Translations under genes and position numbers: made by a program | Source: Mugil cephalus | Lineage: Eukaryota; Chordata; Actinopteri; Mugiliformes; Mugilidae | Length of the DNA: 64,000 nucleotides | NCBI RefSeq assembly: GCF_022458985.1 | Contig: NC_061772.1 | Coordinates: 3,335,501-3,399,500 of the forward strand | Direction: 5' to 3' | In this document: in pieces, positions 14,325-29,900 of the stretch | How positions within the stretch are numbered: the first letter of the stretch is position 1 | Layout of the letters: each line of letters starts with the position of its first letter | Notes under the pieces: generated by a model | What the model was told of the DNA's origin: nothing | What the model saw: the letters and a program-made list of their open reading frames with translations, nothing else | Database searches by the model: none

Positions 14325-14884
14325 TGTAGCTATATTTAAAACCTGTTTTAAAAACTTTTTTTTGAAAAATGTCTTTGTATCACTATGATGATACTATGAG
14401 ATAAATGAAATAAGTTGTTTTCACTAACCTTTGGATTGCTCGTAAACTTCACGGTAATGTAGTTCGTAGTTCTAACAGAGCTTTTTCAGGGAATAAATAA
14501 TGAATGGGTAAGTGTTGTTGTAAAATCTATCCTATAGTTTAATGATTGTATTTGAAAGTTACTTGAAATTGCTGTTATTGTAAACAGTGACAACTGTACT
14601 CAAAGGCCGTTATGCTTGATAATAACCACTTCCTGTCTCCTAAAATGAAAAATAAAACAGGCCTTTTTTGATATTCAAAATAGATGAAAGTCAGTTCATG
14701 ATTTCATATTTTGTCCATCACTTTCTACCATGAAGTAGATTTTAATAAATTTAGGGGTGATCATTAGCCAGTTGGCAGCAGAAATGCTAATTCTAATACA
14801 GTTTAAACCAAAAATCAAATCAAATGACACAATAACACAGTTAAAGCCTCATACTGTTATACTAGTTGAAAGCCTTTAGATTTA

Positions 14885-14965
14885 AATTTAGACAGACTTT
14901 ATTGTCATTTTGTATGCACAAGGTGTATACAGAATGAAATTTCATTGCACACGGCTCAGGACAGT
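14885..14965 (-). repeat. Dispersed fish retroelement tail, probable
   Basis: The stretch 'agacagactttattgtcatttt...gaatgaaatttcattgca' resembles the 3' end of a common teleost LINE/SINE-type repeat, seen here in reverse orientation. Only the tail is recognisable and no coding part is found. Recognition is from memory of the motif. Confidence 0.4.
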
Positions 14966-17901
14966 GTAATAAAATTACAAACAAAATAAGATAAAATACA
15001 AATACAATATAAATACCAATATAAAGTGCGCAGCGATATAGGTGGACAGGATGTCTTTGTTGTTTTTCTGGGTCTTGTGTCACTGTTTCTTACTTTAAGG
15101 CAGTATTGGACAGCATGTCATCACAGCTTGTGACGTTGTGACTAAATCCAACCAGCCACAGACCCATGCGAGAATGGATACTTATTTGTGATACAATCCC
15201 AAGATCTGACTTTATTAGACGTGTATGTCTTGGATGTTGATGTCAAATTCTCTGCTCTCCACTTAAACTTAGCTGTAGCTTATTCGTGCATGTGGTGAGT
15301 GTGTTTACTGCGTCGAGTGTCTTGTTAAATGTCTAAGTATTTGTTATTCATTCGTAGTGTATTTGTAAATGTGTAAATATTTGTGATGTGTTTGTAATTG
15401 TTTTGTGTGTCATGTTCTGGTGTGTTGTGGGTCTTGTGTTTTTATCTGTTAGCGGTTGTAGTATCTTTAGGCCCTGGATGGATAGCCTCGACCCTGAAAC
15501 CCTGTATGTGTCTCCAGAGCAGACTGGACAGCCCACACTCCCCCTCCCTACCTCGGAAGTCTCCAACTTGGCACTAGGGGGGTAAGCAGCCTTCATCCCA
15601 TTCTGAACTCTGATCACAGTGTTGGAAACAATAGAACTCAATACCCAGTAATCCACTGAACACGTCAACCATATGTCTTTTCATGCAATCAGTCCACCAT
15701 TGCAAAAGTATCAACAAAGAAAGTACATCTACGCTATAGTACAGTTTGGCCTAACTGCAAATGTAAATAAAAACATACAGGGCATTCAAAGTTTTCTCAG
15801 ATGGTAGTATCATGTAAATCATGTAAAGTATAAGAATTATGTGTATTATATGATGAAAAGATGTTTGAATTACTTTCATATCAGATATGTCAGTATAGAG
15901 AAGTATTATGTAACGCATGTAATACGCATATGCATATGTACAGTATAGTGCAACACTCATAAACATGTGAAGTTTAGGAAACTAACTTGTAGATAGAGTT
16001 TAGTGAAATGCATTGCCTTTTGTCCATTGTTTTGGGTCTTTAGGTCAAAATCATACTGAAGGACATGTTGACATGTATATATATTCACATATAGTGAGAG
16101 GTGGATCAAATCCAAATTTGTTTGGGTTTCCACATTTGAACAGGAACTACTAGTGGTTATCCTGCACATTTGCCACATTGTAAACACATAAAATGTAGTT
16201 GTTCCAACATTCAACTTGGTTAATCATAAAAAGACTTTTTCAGTTTTCACCAGAGTTTAGGGAAATACAAGGTAAAGCTTGACTGATACCACATAGTGCT
16301 TTGATTTGCGTGTGATGCCATATTGAAGCTTGACACATGTATGAGAACAACCTTAAATACTCTTTTATTTTTCAGTATATGATGTGGCACTATTATGGCT
16401 CACTTAATGTTGTAAGGATGTTACAGTTCTTGTCCTGAACCATTCAGTGTGCATTTGGTTTGTGACTTCACTTCCCAAATTTAATATGCTATATAGTCCA
16501 CGTTATCCATCTACTGGCACCTGAAGATCAAAATTAAGAGCGCAAGTTCCATCTAGAACATTTCTGCAGGATGTTATGCCATGTTAAGTGGCCATGTTGC
16601 ATGGCAAGTTTTCTCCTCGCGAAGTGTGCTTGAATTGGTCGGCCACCATGTGGGCCTCACATGGATTGTAAGCAGTGTGACAGTTTGAACATGCCTCATT
16701 CTAACAAGAAGGCTGTGTTTTCAGTGTTGATACACACTCTTACTCTGTGCACTTGCTGAAAGTCTGCCATTAGTGGGTACGTAATTTAAGTTGATTGTCA
16801 ATGCGTTGATCTCTTCTTCATGGACTTTTTATTTAATGATAAACTGTTTGCAATTTAGTGTTCACAAAGCATATATGATATTGGCTGTAACTCAGACTCC
16901 TACTTTTTTTTTTTGCATATAAACTGGACAGTGTGGCACTTAATGAATTCACTCTTGGTCATGACTTGTGTCACAGTTTTGAAACAGCTGAGCTAATCAC
17001 AGTGATTCATGTCTCTTTTCAGTTTTTAGTTTGCAAGGTTTTTCTAACAAACAAAACCTTGTTGACAAGTTGACAAAAAACGTGCTTAGTGTTATCTTAC
17101 AAATATCCCGGGAGCTCATCTGTAATCATGTGTAGGTATCTGTGTGCATGTCAGTTTGTGTGTGCACTGTGGACTGCACAAAGGCCAATTAGAAATGGGC
17201 TCACTTCTGTTTTTACACACACTAACCACACACAAACCAGTGCAGCATGCAGGACAACAGGGCAAACACAGCCCCCCTCAGGCCGGAACCTAATTGTTAG
17301 CCCCTGGTGTGGCTAGTCCAGGGATTAGCTACTGGCTGGGGAATACTATTCACTCCCTCTTTCATTCCCTCTGCCCACTGGGCCTTATCACCATCAATCT
17401 GACACCCTGTTTATCTGACGCTGCAACCAGATCTGCTGGCCTAGGAGAAATGTTCACAAAGGCCGTGGATCATCAGCACTTTGATTGTGGTGGTCCCAAA
17501 TGGCCATTACTCTCTCTGGCCCCAGTTATCCCAGCATCCCTCTGTCTCCATGATCCCCATGCCGTGTTCAGTCCCAGTCCTAGAACCCGGAAAGCCAACC
17601 TGAAGGCCTGTCACTTTTTGTCTGTCATTTGTGCGCCTCTTCCATCTGAAACGAAGGTGTTTCCTTTGCCAGGTTGAGTATTTTGTATTTGTGTTCCAGT
17701 GGACAGGTTTTCCATGTGGATTGTTTTTTTTTGTTTTTTTTTTTTGGCAAGCTGGTTTTCCTCCGTGTTTTGCGCACTGTTGCCTTATTATACCAATCGC
17801 CAGGGACAATCTGGACTTTACCACTGACATCTGATCACTGTGTAAGTTTGGCTTCACTGTGTTAAAAGAAGAAGAAAGAAAAATATCCAGATTTTGTCAG
17901 C

Positions 17902-20900
17902 ATGGCTTCTTTTAAGCTGGATTTTCTCCCTGAGATGATGGTGGACCATTGCTCTTTGAATTCCAGTCCTGTGTAAGTATCTCCTTCCAGACAACTTTTT
18001 TTATTTTATGTTTGGCAAGGTTGCTCTGAAATCAGCTAGAATGAGCTGGTCTGTAAATGAATTCTTTAATTTGATGTCTTGTACCATTGGTACACCAAGT
18101 GCAACTGTGCTGTAGTGTGAGGGTGAAAGGCCTGAATGAGAAGGGCCTCTTACGTGTGTTGTCTCTGTGGTTCAGCCTTTCTAAAAGACTCCTGGTGAAA
18201 AGTATGTAGTGAGTAAGTCAGTAATATGTGTTTAATATGTACAATTGACTTTTTATTTAGTCAAAGCCTAAACCCAAAGCTTTTAGGTCAGAATGGGATC
18301 ACTTGCATCCTGTACCACGCCTGTCAGTGGTAATTGAATGCAATGACTACAAAACCATTTTCTGTTCCTCATGAGTTCATAGCACTCCAGTGTATTAAGA
18401 ATGTATAGAACACTGGATACTGCATTTAGTATTTGTGGTGTAAACAAAGTGATTCAGTTAGTATTCAGTTTTGGGGGATCCACATCCAACATTGTGAATG
18501 AACTCTTAGTGATTAGGGCATAGTTAATGTAATTCATTATCAAACAGTGTTTATCACACATCTACTTTACTTAGGCCTGTCACTCAGGTAGATTAACAGC
18601 TGCCAAAGCTATATTGGCTAACATATTTCCAGAAGAATGTTCTGATTGAGCATGTAGTAGACAGTCTCTCCTCCTTCTACCCCTCATTTAGGGTGGACGA
18701 TGTGGACCAAAAGTCATATCTTGCTATTCTTTAGTTCAAAGGCAATATATATTTCTTAATATTTTTTTTCCATTACATAATAACAAAGATAGTTCCTAAT
18801 CAAAGCTACACTTATCAGCAGACACTCTTATTAAGACACTTGTATATACGTTTTTGTCATATTTAAAATGCCCTTTGAATGCAATGAAAATAAAACAGAC
18901 GAAGACTACTCTTTCTCTGCATAACAGCAGAAAAGACAGCAAAAATAACAAAAGTTCAGTTCTTTGAAAAAGTCTCTTTGTCACTGATGTCGATATGTAT
19001 TAAGTCGTGTAGTTCCATAGTTGAGATAAGGGCCATGTCTTTGGCGATGTGATAGGATAGGTCACTGCTTTAGTAATATTCACCTCCCTCACTCTTTCTT
19101 TCATTGGGCGCAGCGTCAGGGTTTGAGTTTTGCACCATGGTTTGTTTCAGGGCAGGATGATGCTGGGGGCCCTTCCTGTTTGGGTTGCAGTGTGCAGTTG
19201 AACTCACTCTTCGTACTGCTCTTTATAGCACAGTCTGCCTATATCCTTGTAAATGATACCCCTTCATCATATATGTAGTTTTAAAAAAAAAACTGATATG
19301 TCATCCAGCCCTATTACACCTGTGTGTTCTGCTAGTGCCAAAAGGCCCTACAAGACAAATTGCTCAGAGAGCAAAGGACCAGTTAAAACAACTAGTTGAT
19401 ATTAATATTGACTGTTTATCAAACTCAACTCATACTCAATACTCTCCCAACCCACATGTATACTAAAAGATATTTTCCAAGTCTCCAAAGGGCTTGTATT
19501 GAGGGCAAATGTGCATATAATTTCGACCATTAGCTTTGTTTGGAACCATGGCGTCAAAGCATTTGCTAAGTCAAAGTAACACACTTAATATCTCTACTTC
19601 CTCCAGTCATTTTGCTGTTGAAAAGGAGCTTTGCTGGTTGCACATCAGCTGTCACTTATCTTAACTGTGAGTGATTTGAGGACTGGATAAAAAGAAACGG
19701 TGCTATTTAGGCAGGCTGATGTGTGTTTTTTGCAGTCTGTACTCTCGGAGTGCAATTATGCATGGCCAATGACTGGTTTTGCTGTGGTTGTATCGCATCT
19801 ACAGAAATCAAATGTGTCATTCCTGTTTGCAAAGACCCAATAACCATCACTCACAGGCAAGTTTTGGCATGTGTGGCTGCTGGAAGCACTTCCATCAAGA
19901 TGCATTGGACCTTTTCAGATCAAATGTTATGAATTATCAAAATAACAGTGTGCACATCATGCTTTATTTTTAAAAATTCAGTTTCAACCCTAAAACTATT
20001 TAAACACTTAAGAATTGTTATTCCACATTTTGCTCACTAGAGGGTACTCTGATACTGTGTAATACAGAGCGTATATTAGAGAGTCTGTCCAACTCAAATC
20101 ATGGCCACCATGTTTGATACAAGGGAGGGAAGATTCTACAGTGTAACCCTGTGAGGCGGATGTGCTATGCTGAAATTAATCTCTTATTTTTACCATTAAC
20201 ATGGCTCTAAATGTTATCGCCAACATCTCTCAATATTTAAGACGGCCTCACTTAAATATCCCAGCATCTACTTACTTTAAATATACTTACTTTATATCTT
20301 AAATGTGTCTGTAAATGCTTTGTAACCCAATTATTTCATCAGTGACAGAGCTGTGTTTCCGTTCCCCTCAGTCTCCCGTGTTCATCCATTGCTGTTAAAA
20401 GGTTGAAATTACTCAGAAAAATACCCAGAAGTATAATAACTTAGTAGTAACTGAGGCACAGTTACGTGTCATTTAAATTTAACTATCTACATGGACATAA
20501 ATGACATGCACACATGAATTTCACAGTATATATGATGGTAGCTGCTATTTTTCTAAGCCTTTAGTCTAGATAACTAGCACAAGGCTTGGTTAACTTCAAA
20601 CTTCAATCATTTTCATATATTTTCCTATATAAAATCTTAACAAACGTCAAAGAAAGACATTGACATTTACCTCACATGAGAAATCAGTTGACATCCTGCA
20701 AGTTCACTATTCTATACTTCATTGCACTACTTGAACCAAAACAGCAGGTGTGCTTGGAGACACTTATGTAGTTGGTGCATCTCAGACCTATGGTGTTGCA
20801 CAGTGATGCCCAGAGTGTCATTTAGTGTCCTTGGTATTATGTTGCACAAGTTCAGAGAGTTCCAGTCATGGGCCAATGTTTTTAATTGACTTTCATCCGT

Positions 20901-23900
20901 CACTGTGACATGTGTATATCTGTGCCATGGGTAGGATTTATGGTCATTTTTACATCTTTGTTGTCGTCAGTGAAATTTTAAGTGATTTGATCAATCACTT
21001 GTGTTTGTGTTTTAAGACATTTGCATACTTAGGTAGACTCGGAGAGGAAGACTCCTGATTATTAGCACAAATACCCTCAGCACCCGACGCTTCACTTCAA
21101 ACTGAATGCTGTGGCAGCTGAAATAGTGTCTCAAATGTAACTTGGGGTCGTTGATAAATGCCCCTCTTCAATGAAACATTGCAGTTATAAAATGTTATGT
21201 GGTTTGTGGCAAGCTTAACAGATAATATCTAGCCTGGAAAGCAGACCATCTTCCTCACCCCCTATTTATTTTCCCCAGTTAGTCTTGAACCCCTCTGTTT
21301 GGAACTGATTATTCTCCTTCAGAGATCTGCCTGGCCCATCAGATTGACAGAAAGTAACACAGATGTAGACATACACATCATCTGAGCACTGTGGAGTTGA
21401 ATTTCTTGACAATAAAATGACTTTGATTGGTTGTAGAACTATCCAGTTATATACAGAAACATAGTTTTTACTGTTTCGACCGAAAGACAAGATCATTTAT
21501 TTTGTCATTTAAAAAAATTACCTTAAGCGTGATATCTTTCTGTTTTGTAATCATAGAAAAAAAGGAAATTACTTTTTTATGGTATGATTTTTGGCAGTGC
21601 AGCACAATTCACAATGTGAACTGGGGTCAAAACTGTGAAACCTATACCCTGATGTGAACTGCACAGTTTTGAATTTGACAGTGATTACTTGAAGTCCGCA
21701 TGCTTTGTTGGACAGTGGATCTTTCTCTTCTTTACACTAAGTATTTGTGACTTTTCAGTGGTCTTTTGGCATCAAAAAGTGATGCTGATGTTGTGGATAT
21801 CAAGCAGAAACAAACCTTCCTGACCAGTAATGGATTTAAAAATATATATAGTTTGGTGAATTCAGCTTCAAAGTCCTGCCACACAGTTTTCTCAACAGTT
21901 TCCTTTTATCGGTTGATCTGAGTTGAGTTACCACCAGAGTATGTTGAGTTTCAAATACAGCTGATGCATATTGCCTTCCTTTACTTCACCTAAGGCAGAC
22001 CATACTGGATAGTTTGCAATGTATATGCAGCATTTTGTTTAATTATTTTTTACATGCAGTACCTTTGAGTTAATTCTGGAGCATTTTCAGGGTGTATTTG
22101 TCAGTCTTTTGGACTTCTGCAAACATATTTTCATAAAACAAGGATATTTGTGTGTATTTGTGTGCATGTTCATACAAGGATTAAACATGAATTTAATTTG
22201 ATTAATCGTAAATTCACTATGGATGCAATTAATTGCATTTGACCCGATTGACAACCCAAGTTCTGTATATATGTTGTCAGAACTCATCAGTAGAACATGT
22301 GATTTATTGTTTGGTGGTTTATTATGTCATGTGGCTGACCAACATTATAAATCCTGCTGACTGGTTACACTTTAGTTTGTTTCTGTCCTCCATCTAATCC
22401 ACTTGTATTTGTCTTTATAGTGGGAAGAAGATGAATGGGTCTCTGGACCACCCCGACCAGCCAGATGTTGATGCCATTAAGATGTTTGTGGGACAGATTC
22501 CACGGTCCTGGTCTGAGGAGCAGCTCCGTGAGCTGTTTGAGCCTTATGGAGCAGTCTATGAGATTAATGTCCTCCGAGACCGCAGCCAGAATCCACCACA
22601 GAGTAAAGGTCAGTGTGTAGTAACAAACACATGGGAACATAATGTTTTGTATGTCATTTACATATAACACAATCTAGTATTTGTTTTAAACTTGGTACAT
22701 GCTCTCTAAATCTTTTTTTTATTATTATTTAAAATTTTGTAATTATTATTTATTCATTTTTTATTTATTTTAATAAAAAATATATTTTGTAGATGAAAAG
22801 AAATGGCTAATATGGTATTATCTCTGTTTCATCAATTACTGAATCTTGTAGATGACATTAAGAGCCAGCTTCCATAGTCTTTACATACAGTTGTATGAAA
22901 AAATCACATCAACATAGTTGATGTCTATAACAAAAATCAGCAAAGACTTGATCCTCTCATAACATTACCTACAGGTAATTTACTGCACTATATAGAAAGA
23001 CAGACAGGGCAGTTTTAGGCTGTAAGATGTCAAGGTATGCATATCTGATGCCGTTGAGTGCAGTGTGTTGAATGAAGGCTAAGTCCCTCAGTCACATTAC
23101 CTTCTCCTTTCATGTTTCACCAAACAGTTAGTGAATGTCCAGCTGGGGCATATATGTCAAATATTGCATTAAGAATCACTCTTAGGTCTTCAAGTGCAGT
23201 TTCTTTTATTATAGTCTCACACAAAATTCTAAGCAAATCCTAAAAAATGGTATTACAAACTTAAAATTCATTGGTTTCATATAAATACATAAGAAATTTT
23301 GACTATTGGGCCATTCTGGTACCAGTGATCCACTAAGGAAGGCTGTGCTTTTTATTAAAAGTACTATATAAAGCCAGCACATTTGCAGATGCAGTCGTTC
23401 AGCAGTTGGATAGAATTCACAGAAATACAGATGAACCAACAGCTTGGAAGATAAACCGCATGTGTAGGGAAAACCGCCAAACAGGAGCTTTAGCAGCAGG
23501 TGCTGGACCAAACTGGTTTGAGGGTACGCAGAAGGCCAGACAAAGCATTATCTCCAGCATGTACACTACCTACTGTCAGAAATGGTGGAGGCTGTATCAT
23601 GGTTTGGGGAGGCGTGAGTGCTGCTGGTGTTGGTCATCTCTCTGTGTGATGGCACATTGAACTGTTGTGTTCTCTAAATATGTAGTCAGTCATCTTCAGA
23701 AATATTCACACTTACTTCTCTTTCCCATTTCAGTTTTACATATGAGGTATCTCCTCTCCATATATTGTAGATATTATTCTATATTTGTTTGAATTGTAGG
23801 TTCCACTTATAGTCCTAATTATCCCATTTTTATCAACATTCACTTTGTATTTTAAGTCTTTGTCATGAAAGTCCTTTATTTGCAGATATATGTAATGATC

Positions 23901-26900
23901 TTAGTTATTTCATTTAATTACTGTTATCCCACTTGGAATCCATTGTTTAAACTTCTGGTCAAGAGAACCGGGGTGAAACATCGATCATGGGCAATCTGCC
24001 AAAGCAGACAAGCTCTTTGTCCAGTTCGCACTGTCTTACTGTATTAAACCACAGTTTGAATGTAAATTTGGTGACAGCGTCCGCACTGTTTCTTCTGTGT
24101 TTCCAATAAGGCTTTAAATTTCCCTTGTAAGAATTGTTCCAGATGTTTCCATTTGGTTCGGTTTATTTATTTTGCATTCAGCTTTGAACACATTGTTTAC
24201 TTTGAGACCAGCAATGTTGTGAACTGATACATTGAAATTGTGAAGAATTTAGTTTTGTTAATTTTTCTTGTAAACAATAAACAAAAAACTAAATCTTTTG
24301 TATTCATTTGTCTGTTTAATGCAGCCACATGTTTGAAACACAAAATAAGATTCTGCAAATATTTCCTGATAATATTAAAGATTGTGTAAAATTTTAAAGG
24401 TGTCCGAAAACTTTTTTCCACGGGATGTGAACGTGAAAGGCAGTGTCTAATTGTTATAGTTTTGTTCCTTTGTGTTGCCATATTAATGTTTTTGTCTTGC
24501 CATAGAAAATACACACCAAATCTAGTCACTAAATCAGCTGTTTAAGGCATCTTTGTCTTTTCTTTTCCTGGCAGGCTGCTGTTTTATAACGTACTACACT
24601 CGAAAATCAGCCTTAGAAGCACAGAATGCCCTGCACAACATGAAGATTCTACCAGGGGTAGGTGACAGTCTTCTAATCTGCCCTTTCAGTGCAAACTGAA
24701 TTATATTGAACTTCTTTTCTTGCCCATGTGAAACTGTACCAGAGGTCGTTACAGTTTCAGTCTAGAGCTTGATTTGATTTTAGAGTTGAACACATTTATT
24801 GAAATGTGCCATGTCAGCAAGTGCTGATGTCCTCAGTTTAACCGTTCATGTAGATGCTGGTCCTAAGCACACTAAGATCAGGTTATAGGATGGTCTAGTC
24901 AAAGCCCATGTATGAAATGTTGTCAGGGGTTTTGAAAAGGACAGTGTATGGAAGAAGTCTTGCTGTAGAGGGTATATTGCATAGAACAGTGGTCTGAATT
25001 TGTTGTAAGAGTGAAGAGAGTAGTTAGGCCACTGCTTCACATACACATGACTGTACCTGTGCAAATGTGCATATGAATATGTGTAACTATTGAGTTCAAT
25101 TCAACACAGTTACATTTTATTCATCTAGTTTGAACAATAAAAAATGTCTCAAGATTCACTCAATATTTCAGTTACAAGCTCTGATCTGTTATTTGTTGCC
25201 TTGTTTAGATGCATCACCCAATCCAGATGAAGCCAGCTGATAGTGAGAAAAACAATGGTAAGGATTTTCTAGCATTTTTGGTATTCCTTGTCCTTGGCTA
25301 CTTGCATAAAACTTTGTGTTAATTACCTTGCTAATAGTAATGTGACGACACTGTTAAAATGCCAGTGTGATGTGTGTGGGAATCTGAGACTTAATGACAT
25401 ATTTGGTGGATGGCTATGGTACAATATGTGTTGATTAACACTAGGGCTGCAGTGACTCATTAACGTCATTGATGACTTTGATTATGTAAATTTGCCTATG
25501 TGTCAAATATGTCAATGTCAAAAATGTGGAAATTCTTTTTTCAAAAAAAAAAAAAAAAATCTTTTATTGCTCCCATTACACTCGCTTTATTGCAGGAAGT
25601 TAACCAGTACAGGCACAGTGAATTATTATGGCTAACCATCAAAAGTTTGTGTTAAAGCTCATGTGTAACTGGCTTATTTTAAGAAAGTTTTTAGAAAGAC
25701 TAAAAATGTGAACCTGTACTTAAGGCATCACGAATTTCTGCTGTTGGAACATATTGTCCTAAATTTACCTTCTGTCTCTATGGTGACATTATAAGCTGCG
25801 AAAGAAACATGGGTATATATGTACGCTTGCTGAATTTTGTAAAACGTCATGTATCTTAACACAATGCAGGTCTGTTTAATGTTGTGTTAAATACAGCAGT
25901 GGAGGACAGAAAGCTGTTTATTGGAATGATCTCCAAGAAGTGTAACGAGAATGACATCCGACTGATGTTTTCGCCATATGGACAGATAGAGGAGTGTCGG
26001 ATACTTCGAGGCCCTGATGGACTGAGCCGTGGTATGGCTTCATAATGAACATTCTTAGAAGAGAGCATTGAATGGATAGTTTCATTGTTGTCTGCTGTTT
26101 TCTACTGTTTAAGTTTACAAGAAGATTTGATGTATGCAGTAGCAAAAGTTAGTAGGTCCAGGCTATAAGAAGAACACTAAACAAGAAACGACACAGCATT
26201 ACAGTGAATAAAGTATAAATACAGTTCTGGGTTCATATGATGACGTCTGAGGGCAGTATATGTAGAATAAAATAGCCATAGTTATGGGTATGTACTATGA
26301 AGGCATTTTCATTAAGGTTGAGACCAAAAAAGAAGCTAGTAGTTATACAGATCCACGCACCCAACTCTCCCCCATGAGGTCTGGAGAAGGAGAATGAATA
26401 CTTAATGTACACAGGTTTCAGTTCTTAAACAGGAGGGCATCACTTGCTCCACAGTAAAACTCTGGAAGGCTAGCCATTTTTAAGCTGTCAGCTAAATGAC
26501 CTTAGTAATAGTGAAATGGAAGAAGGTTAAAAGCTGATGGACTATACGTAGGTTCTGTCTGGCTAAACAGCAACCAAGCAAATCGGTTCTCAGACATTCA
26601 TAGGAGCCTTTCTTATTAATTTATGTTCCAAGAGCTAAAGGGACCATAACTTTGCCCGGCCCCTTTCATTTGACAGAATAGACCATAAAAGGTTGCCAGC
26701 TATTGTAAATTTTCTTGTGTTGTTTTTTCAGAGAGTTCAGTCAGAAAGAGCTTGAGTGTTGGCCATCATTATATATAATCATTGGGTCTGTGCAAAATGT
26801 TTGACAAAATAATATGACTTAATGATGGTGGAGGTCGGTTATGTCACGGTATCTAGTATGACATTATCTTCAAACTACTTTCCCAATTATAGTTTGATGT

Positions 26901-29900
26901 TTGCCAATCATAATCCTTTTTTGTATTCACTCTGAATTATTTATTAATTCTATTGGACTGTGAAAGAATCATTTCTTATTGCATAGCTTTCTCTTTCAGG
27001 TTGTGCGTTTGTGACATTCACAGCTAGACAAATGGCCCAGTCAGCCATCAAGTCAATGCATCAGTCCCAGACTATGGAGGTGAATTTCTAACTAAAAACA
27101 AATTGTGATGCTGTGTATAGCCTTGATTTCAAACTTGATAAATAACATGTTCAGTTCAGGTTCATTTTAACTGAACTGAACTTAAGTTACAATAATATAT
27201 TGCTTGGTATTTATTGCCAGAAAGTGTCACAGTGCACTGATATTCTTTTGTCTGTGTTTAGGGCTGTTCATCACCCATCGTAGTGAAGTTTGCCGACACT
27301 CAGAAAGACAAGGAGCAGAAGCGCATGGCCCAACAGCTGCAGCAACAGATGCAGCAGCTCAGTGCTGCTTCCATGTGGGGGAATCTCACTGGACTCAACA
27401 GTCTCGGTCCACAGTACCTTGCAGTGAGTGTGTGTTTGGAGAGCATCTGTGTGCTTATCCACAATGTAATAATTAGCCTTTTGACAATCAATTTCATAAA
27501 GTTTAAAGTTAACCGTCACTTCCTTATTCTTTCTCTGGCCTTAGCTTTACTTACAGTTGCTGCAACAGTCAGCCTCTACAGGGAATGCACTGAACAACCT
27601 GCACCCTGTTTCAGGTAGATATGCACTCAGTTCTGTATTTCTGACATATCCTCTGGGTTCAAATCATCCCTCTGCATTTGAGGTTGGAATTCTGTTCAGG
27701 CTAACATCAGTCTTCTATGCTGGAACACTCTAAAAGAGAAAATGTCCTGACATACTGTCTTTATGTAATTGTAAATGTAATGTAATTTGACTATGCATTT
27801 GTTTCTCAGGTCTTAATGCCATGCAGAACTTGGCTGCTTTAGCAGCAGCAGCAACTGCTACCCAGGCCACACCTACGGCTTCCAGTGCCATGACGACATC
27901 CAGTAGCCCCCTCAGTGCACTAACAAGCTCAGGTAAAAATTCTGATTACAGCACTGATCGCATATTGTGCCATTCACATGACTCCACACATGTTATTAAA
28001 CATCTGTACAACATGTTCCAATCATTGACTGTATCATTTAAATGTAAACTAGAAAGTAACACATAAACAGTAAAACTATTTCTCTGCAGACTTGACTTCA
28101 CACAATGGGGAAAACATCCCCTGCAGCAGGGGAATACAGATATTCTTTATACAGCCATGCTTTCCCTAATGACTAATGGAGATGTCTGCAGCGAAATAGA
28201 TCTACTATTATCTGGCTTCCATCCACCCATCGTAGTTTGTTTTCTAGATTTTATTCTCCCCAGACACAACAGCTTTACATCATCACCCAACATAAAAGTA
28301 GAGATACTCTTTCATGTGGTGCTGGTGCTGTACAGTAGTGTGTTTGTCACCATTTGTTTTCCACTGATCAGTCGGTGTGTTTACATGCAGAGCTTAATCG
28401 ACCTATGCTCAAAATTCGACTTTCTGACTACAGTCCTTGTCCCAGTTTACATGTAGTGCAAGAAAATCGAATAACTGTTCTCCTCTTGCACACTAGGTGA
28501 CGATACGTATCTTTTCCGCGGGATAATACCACGTAAATACAGCCAGTTGACCAGTTGACCTGTTGAGTCATATAATAAACAAGAGTTGTTCATGCGGCAG
28601 ACAACATTTCAAACAACAACCAGACAGATAATAGTACATTTTTTAATCTCGTATGTAGTGTTCTCGTTACCTCTGGTTGCAGGTAAGATCCGCACTCAGA
28701 TCCCTCAGTCGATTCTTCTAGCGGATCCATTTATCTTCTTCTTCTTCTTCTTCTTCTTCTTCTACGACTGACTTTCTTTGATGTTTTTGTTCCTGGGCAG
28801 TGGTTGTGGAGCATGCGCAATCACATTATCTGGGTGTCTCAATCGGATAATGAGAACTCCGATTTTAATCAGAGTAACGTGTTTACATGCTCTTAAGTTC
28901 TCCTGTTGTAATCCGATTAAGGCAATAATTGTTTTTTTCATGTGCATGTAAACGCACTGAGTGATACAGTGCACCTCCAGGCTCAGAGGGAGAGTGATAT
29001 AGTGCATTAGATAGCCTCATTGCCACAATCACACCCCTAAACCCAGCTGAAATGGTTTGATAGTAGATCCACTGCAGAGTGAAGAAAAGGCAGCCAACAT
29101 ATATAGTATATGTGGGAACAGCATATGATTATGCTGTTTGAGAGAATACCAAGGATCTGCAAAGTTGTTGTCACAACAAGATCTTTATTCTTTTAGTCTT
29201 GACACTATTTTATATTTTTGATGTCTTTTTTTATTACCTTTGACTAAACTAATAGGACATGTCTCCCCAGCAGGCTCCTCTCCCACGTCCAGCAGCAACT
29301 CTTCAGTGAACCCCATGGCTTCTTTGGGGGCCCTGCAATCACTGGCTGCTAGCGCTGGAGCTGGACTCAACATGGGTTCCCTTGCAGGTAACAACTGCAT
29401 TTGTTATCTACACAAACTTGCATGTGTCGATTTGTTTTCAGAATTTGTCATAATGTCAACTTATTTCTGCTCTTGGTTTGTTGTTTTCTATCTGTGCAAC
29501 AGCAATAATCCAAATAGAGCTTTCTTCACAGTATTTGTAAACTAGGTGATCAGCGTTGATTTGGTTTTTCAGTGCAATGCTATAGTTGCAGGGGCTTCAT
29601 GCACATTTACTGTACTAAAATTAAAACCCAGTCACTGTGTAAAACTTGTTCGTTACAATACTTTGTTCAGACCTGATAATGTGCAATAACTCATGTTCAC
29701 TTCATGTCATATACTAGTACATATAACCTATAAAATTGTACACACACACAGACATATATATATATATATTTCTTATATTTTTTAACATTCTCTTACTTAT
29801 TGTTATTGCCTTTGAGTAGGAGCTGCTGTAACGAAAAGTAATTTCCCCCTGGGATCAATAAAGTGATTCTGATTCAATGCTTACCTTGTATAGTTTTCTC

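Noticed and set aside
17294..17857. Open frames of 116-127 codons just upstream of the first celf1 coding exon
   Set aside because: No recognisable domain, opposing strands overlap, and the position suits a celf1 5' UTR or intron; not supported as a gene.
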